Source: an uncultured Lachnospiraceae bacterium (lineage in GTDB: Bacteria; Bacillota_A; Clostridia; Lachnospirales; Lachnospiraceae). From it: a stretch of 7,991 nucleotides of DNA. Shown piece after piece: positions 5,316 through 7,991 of this stretch. The translations under genes and the position numbers were made by a program. Location of the stretch: contig CAMOGO010000043.1 of NCBI GenBank assembly GCA_946614075.1, positions 1-7,991 of the forward strand, in the 5' to 3' direction. Position 1 is the first letter of the stretch. Each line of letters opens with the position of its first letter. The notes beneath the pieces were generated by a model. It saw only the letters and a program-made list of their open reading frames with translations. It was not told the DNA's origin and made no database searches.

Positions 5316-7232
5316 ATGGCCCTGCTTTTATGTAATCACGTATCAAAATCATTCGGAGAAAACGTCATCATCGAGGATGCGGTCTTTTATCTCGAGGAAC
5401 GGGAAAAGGCTGCTATTGTCGGAATCAACGGAGCCGGAAAATCGACTCTGTTAAAGACCCTGACCGGGGAATACGAGCCGGATTCCGGGAGCTTTGTCCT
5501 CTCCCGCGGAAAGACCATGGGATACCTGGCGCAGAATCCCGTCATCGAGTCCAGCCAGACGATCTATGACACTCTGCTTGATGTAAAGAAGGATCTCGTT
5601 TTCCTCGAGGAGAAAATATCCCGCCTGGAGCAGGAAATGACACAGCTTACCGGAGATGCTCTGTCCGACTGCATGGCTCAGTACGACAAGGCCGTTCACG
5701 ATTTCCGTCAGGCAGACGGCTACGCATACCGCAGCGAGATCGTTGGCGTCTTAAAGGGCCTCGGCTTTACCGAGGAAGAGTTTTCCAAGCAGGTCTCTAC
5801 TCTCTCCGGCGGACAAAAAACACGTGTTTTCCTCGGCCGTCTGCTCCTGCAAAAGCCCGATCTTCTGCTGCTGGATGAGCCGACCAACCATCTCGACCTG
5901 AATTCGATCATATGGCTTGAAACCTTCCTCCTGAACTATCCCGGCAGTGTTCTGATCGTAGCCCATGACCGGTATTTTCTTGACCGGATCGTCTCCAAGA
6001 TCATCGAAATCGACCAAGGAAAGGTGACCGTCTTCCAGGGCAACTATACCGCCTACAGCGAGAAAAAAGCCATGCTTCGGGAAGCAGCCAGAAAGGCCTA
6101 CCTGAATCAGCAGGCCATGATCCATCATCAGGAGCAGGTCATCGAAAAGCTGAAATCCTTCAACCGCGAAAAATCCATCAAGCGCGCCGAAAGCCGGGAA
6201 AAGATGCTCGATAAGATCGACCGTCTGGAAAAGCCGTCGGAGGCTGCCTCTGAAATGACTCTTGTCCTGACGCCACAGTCCGAAAGCGGAAACGATGTCC
6301 TCATGGTGGAGGGCCTGTCAAAGGCTTACGGAGAACGGAAGCTCTTTGATCATGTCGATCTCGATATCAAAAAAGGAGAACATGTCGCTATCATCGGTGA
6401 CAATGGCACCGGCAAGACTACGCTGCTGAAAATCCTCACCGGATCCGTTTCCCCGGATGAAGGATCTTTCCGCCTGGGGACCCATGTGGAGATCGGCTAT
6501 TACGATCAGGAGCATCAGGTCCTGCACCCGGAGAAAACCATTTTCTCCGAGATCCAGGACACTTATCCGAATATGACGGACACTCAGATCCGAAGCATGC
6601 TGGCCGCTTTCCTGTTTACCGGCGATGAAGTCTTTAAGAGCATCTCCCTGCTTTCCGGCGGGGAACGAGGCCGCGTCTCCTTGGCCAAGCTCATGTTGTC
6701 TCACGCGAACTTCCTGATCCTCGATGAGCCGACCAACCATCTCGACATGGTTTCCAAGGAGATCCTGGAAAATGCGCTGAATGCCTATACCGGTACTCTT
6801 TTGTACGTCTCCCACGACCGGTACTTCATCAACCGGACCGCAAGCCGCATCCTGGATCTGCGGGATCGCCGCTTCGTCAATTACATCGGCAATTACGACT
6901 ACTACCTGGAAAAGCGAGCCCAGGAGGAAGCCGCCACCCTGGAGGATACCTCCTCTCCTGCGCCTTCCCGAGGCGAGACTCAGGCAAAGCTCGACTGGAA
7001 GGCACAGAAGGAAGAACAGGCCAGGATCCGCAAGCGCCAGAACGACCTGAAAAAAACCGAGGACAAGATCACCAAAGCCGAAGAGCGTCTGTCCAATATT
7101 GACGCGGAGCTTTGCAAGGAGGAAGTCTACTCTAGTCCATCCGAGACCCTGAAATACCACAAAGAGCGCGAGGCCCTGTCAAAGGAGCTGGAGGAGCTCT
7201 ATGACCTGTGGGCAGAGTTGGAGGAAAGCTGA
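5316..7232 (+). CDS. ABC-F family ATPase, YdiF-type translation factor
   Basis: This soluble tandem ATPase has no membrane segments. ABC-F proteins bind the ribosomal E site and act on stalled or antibiotic-bound ribosomes. From ATG 5316 it has 638 residues. ATPase domain 1 has Walker A GINGAGKST (36-44), a Q-loop around Gln73, LSGGQ (163-167), Walker B LLLLDEP with Glu188 and H-loop His217. The linker that reaches toward the peptidyl-transferase centre spans about 245-310 (helical, Lys/Arg-rich). Domain 2 has GDNGTGKTT (361-369), LSGGE (446-450), LILDEP with Glu471 and His500. Residues about 555-638 form a charged C-terminal coiled coil. The order, length and C-terminus resemble B. subtilis YdiF more than resistance factors such as Vga or Msr; the exact ribosomal substrate is unknown. 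It is divergent from rex. Its last 34 bases overlap the converging surface-protein gene, and its likely terminator lies 72 bases past its stop codon, inside that gene. Confidence 0.95.
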   Translation: MALLLCNHVSKSFGENVIIEDAVFYLEEREKAAIVGINGAGKSTLLKTLTGEYEPDSGSFVLSRGKTMGYLAQNPVIESSQTIYDTLLDVKKDLVFLEEKISRLEQEMTQLTGDALSDCMAQYDKAVHDFRQADGYAYRSEIVGVLKGLGFTEEEFSKQVSTLSGGQKTRVFLGRLLLQKPDLLLLDEPTNHLDLNSIIWLETFLLNYPGSVLIVAHDRYFLDRIVSKIIEIDQGKVTVFQGNYTAYSEKKAMLREAARKAYLNQQAMIHHQEQVIEKLKSFNREKSIKRAESREKMLDKIDRLEKPSEAASEMTLVLTPQSESGNDVLMVEGLSKAYGERKLFDHVDLDIKKGEHVAIIGDNGTGKTTLLKILTGSVSPDEGSFRLGTHVEIGYYDQEHQVLHPEKTIFSEIQDTYPNMTDTQIRSMLAAFLFTGDEVFKSISLLSGGERGRVSLAKLMLSHANFLILDEPTNHLDMVSKEILENALNAYTGTLLYVSHDRYFINRTASRILDLRDRRFVNYIGNYDYYLEKRAQEEAATLEDTSSPAPSRGETQAKLDWKAQKEEQARIRKRQNDLKKTEDKITKAEERLSNIDAELCKEEVYSSPSETLKYHKEREALSKELEELYDLWAELEES

Positions 7233-7991
7233 CCCGTAAGCCGCACCATCATATACCCGGAAAGTATCAGTCCTGTCAGAAGGCTGCCGACACGTAACAT
7301 TCTGGAGTCTCCCGTTTTGGGGGACTCTTTTCTTGTCTCAGAGGACGACTCCTCCTCTGTCTCCCCTGCTTCACCCGCTCCTGAGTCAGGCGACGCCGAA
7401 AGCACGACATTCTGCTGCGCTTTGGACACAAAACCAGAAGATGCGGGCTGACCCGTAGCAGGCTGGCTCGCAGCTGGCTGACCCGTAGCTGGCTGGCTCG
7501 CAGCTGGCTGGACTGGGACCGGCGTAACAGACTGCCCCTGAGCCTCTGAGGATGGCTGCGCCGAAGCTTCCGGCGAGGACGGTAAGGTTTCCTCCGCGGA
7601 GGTCTGAGACGGGTCCGCCCCACCTTGCTGCGATGCATCTTCCGAAGATGGCGATATCACGTCGGAAGACTCGGATGCCGGGTCACTGGATGCCGGAGCC
7701 TCTGACGAAGGCTCTCCGGATGCCGGATCCTCCGATGAAGGATCTCCGGATGCCGGGTCGTCCGATGAGGGATCTCCGGATGCCGGGTCCTCGGAGGAAG
7801 CCTCCCCGGACTCTGCTGCAGCTGTCGCCTCATCATAAGCCGCCTGTGCCAGGACAAGTGCGGCAGCCTTCCCCGAAAAAGCCTGTTGTGCGGCATAAAG
7901 CTCGGAAGCCGCTGTGTCAGCTGCATCCAAAGCCGCCTGATACGAGGCCACGGCATCATTCAGATACTGATAGTCCGGGGACACGACAGAT
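7199..7991 (-). CDS. Sortase-anchored (SPKTG) repeat-rich surface protein, C-terminal part; 5' end beyond window
   Basis: The frame is open to the right edge and 263 residues are visible. A GTG at 7984 exists, but starting there would leave no signal peptide, so the gene very likely begins outside the window. Residues below are counted from that GTG. An Ala-rich helical, probably coiled-coil segment (4-59) is followed by a Ser/Pro/Glu/Asp stalk with ten-residue repeats carrying Asp-Pro (61-102). Next come a low-complexity Ser/Gln stretch, a QPATGQPAAS repeat (about 158-182), a Ser/Glu-rich spacer, and the C-terminal signal: SPKTGD (221-226), hydrophobic segment (229-249) and a short tail with His-Arg. 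SPKTG is a typical clostridial variant of the LPXTG motif, cut between Thr and Gly by sortase and linked to peptidoglycan. The ligand or role is unknown because the functional head is missing. The TAG at 7199 lies inside the ABC-F gene on the other strand. Confidence 0.85.
   Translation of the reverse strand, partial: SVVSPDYQYLNDAVASYQAALDAADTAASELYAAQQAFSGKAAALVLAQAAYDEATAAAESGEASSEDPASGDPSSDDPASGDPSSEDPASGEPSSEAPASSDPASESSDVISPSSEDASQQGGADPSQTSAEETLPSSPEASAQPSSEAQGQSVTPVPVQPAASQPATGQPAASQPATGQPASSGFVSKAQQNVVLSASPDSGAGEAGETEEESSSETRKESPKTGDSRMLRVGSLLTGLILSGYMMVRLTGQLSSNSAHRS
7305..7331 (+). terminator. Intrinsic terminator of the ABC-F gene, inside the SPKTG codons of the opposite gene
   Basis: GAGTCTCCC (7305-7313), loop GTTTT (7314-7318) and GGGGGACTC (7319-7327) form a 9-bp stem including one G-U pair. 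TTTT (7328-7331) and more pyrimidines follow. It works in the plus direction only; on the minus strand no T run follows the stem. It lies 72 bases beyond the ABC-F stop codon, and I see no better terminator between. The same bases encode residues Glu220 to Ser227 of the surface protein. Confidence 0.8.
7448..7507. repeat. Two 30-bp tandem repeats in the surface-protein stalk
   Basis: Units 7448-7477 and 7478-7507 differ by one base. On the minus strand they encode the decapeptide pattern QPATGQPAAS. Such near-identical in-frame units can expand or contract by slippage or recombination without breaking the frame. Confidence 0.9.
7689..7808. repeat. Four 30-bp tandem repeats encoding Asp-Pro-rich decapeptides
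   Basis: Units at 7689-7718, 7719-7748, 7749-7778 and 7779-7808 share the frame of the surface protein. They encode variants of a ten-residue unit with alternating DPASG and (D/E)PSS(E/D). A degenerate fragment precedes them near 7672-7688. Divergence is mostly in the outer units, consistent with older edges and a more recently copied middle. Confidence 0.9.

Noticed and set aside
6318..7160. 280-codon open frame on the minus strand across the ABC-F gene
   Set aside because: Antisense shadow of a well-conserved ATPase domain. Its protein is low-information, with motifs that are reverse readings of Walker and signature codons.
7276..7638. 120-codon Arg/Ser-rich minus-strand frame in the surface-protein region
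   Set aside because: A frame-shifted reading of the Ser/Pro repeats. The frame ending in SPKTG plus a hydrophobic segment is clearly the real one.
7689..7808. CRISPR-like array from the regular 30-bp repeats
   Set aside because: The units are contiguous with no spacers, stay in frame and encode a Ser/Pro/Asp stalk.

Overview
The window looks like chromosomal DNA of a moderately GC-rich Firmicute in the class Clostridia, most likely Lachnospiraceae or a relative. The basis is the Rex, AcpS and NAD(P)HX-repair gene string, strong AGGAG-type ribosome binding sites with GTG and probable TTG starts, a YdiF-type ABC-F protein, and a cell-wall protein with an SPKTG sortase signal. The genus cannot be fixed from this sequence. 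I see no tRNA, rRNA, CRISPR array or intact mobile element.

Layout: (1) 1-936, plus strand, is the C-terminal three quarters of aroA (EPSP synthase), cut by the left edge. (2) 937-1137 separates aroA from genes converging on it. It holds a near-perfect hairpin of about 35 bp per arm and a pair of tandem motifs with a small palindrome that resemble an insertion-sequence end. (3) 1138-5046 is a minus-strand block transcribed right to left: rex, acpS, nnr, yebC and an unrecognised 167-residue gene. A consensus promoter lies before rex and a second before yebC. acpS and nnr overlap by 4 bases. (4) 5047-5315 is the divergent control region between rex and an ABC-F gene. It holds both promoters and a Rex-box-like dyad overlapping the rex -35 box. 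(5) 5316-7232, plus strand, is the ABC-F ATPase. (6) 7199-7991, minus strand, is the C-terminal part of a repeat-rich, sortase-anchored surface protein that runs off the right edge. Its 3' end overlaps the ABC-F coding sequence by 34 bases, and the codons of its sortase motif form the stem of the likely ABC-F terminator.

Functionally, rex-acpS-nnr joins a sensor of the NADH/NAD+ ratio, the enzyme that activates acyl carrier protein, and the enzyme that repairs damaged NAD(P)H. yebC and the ABC-F gene both belong to families that act on the translating ribosome. Most of the window is ordinary housekeeping sequence. The most interesting parts are the dual-use terminator/sortase codons, the candidate Rex operator and the long hairpin beyond aroA. 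I found no convincing new multi-gene system.
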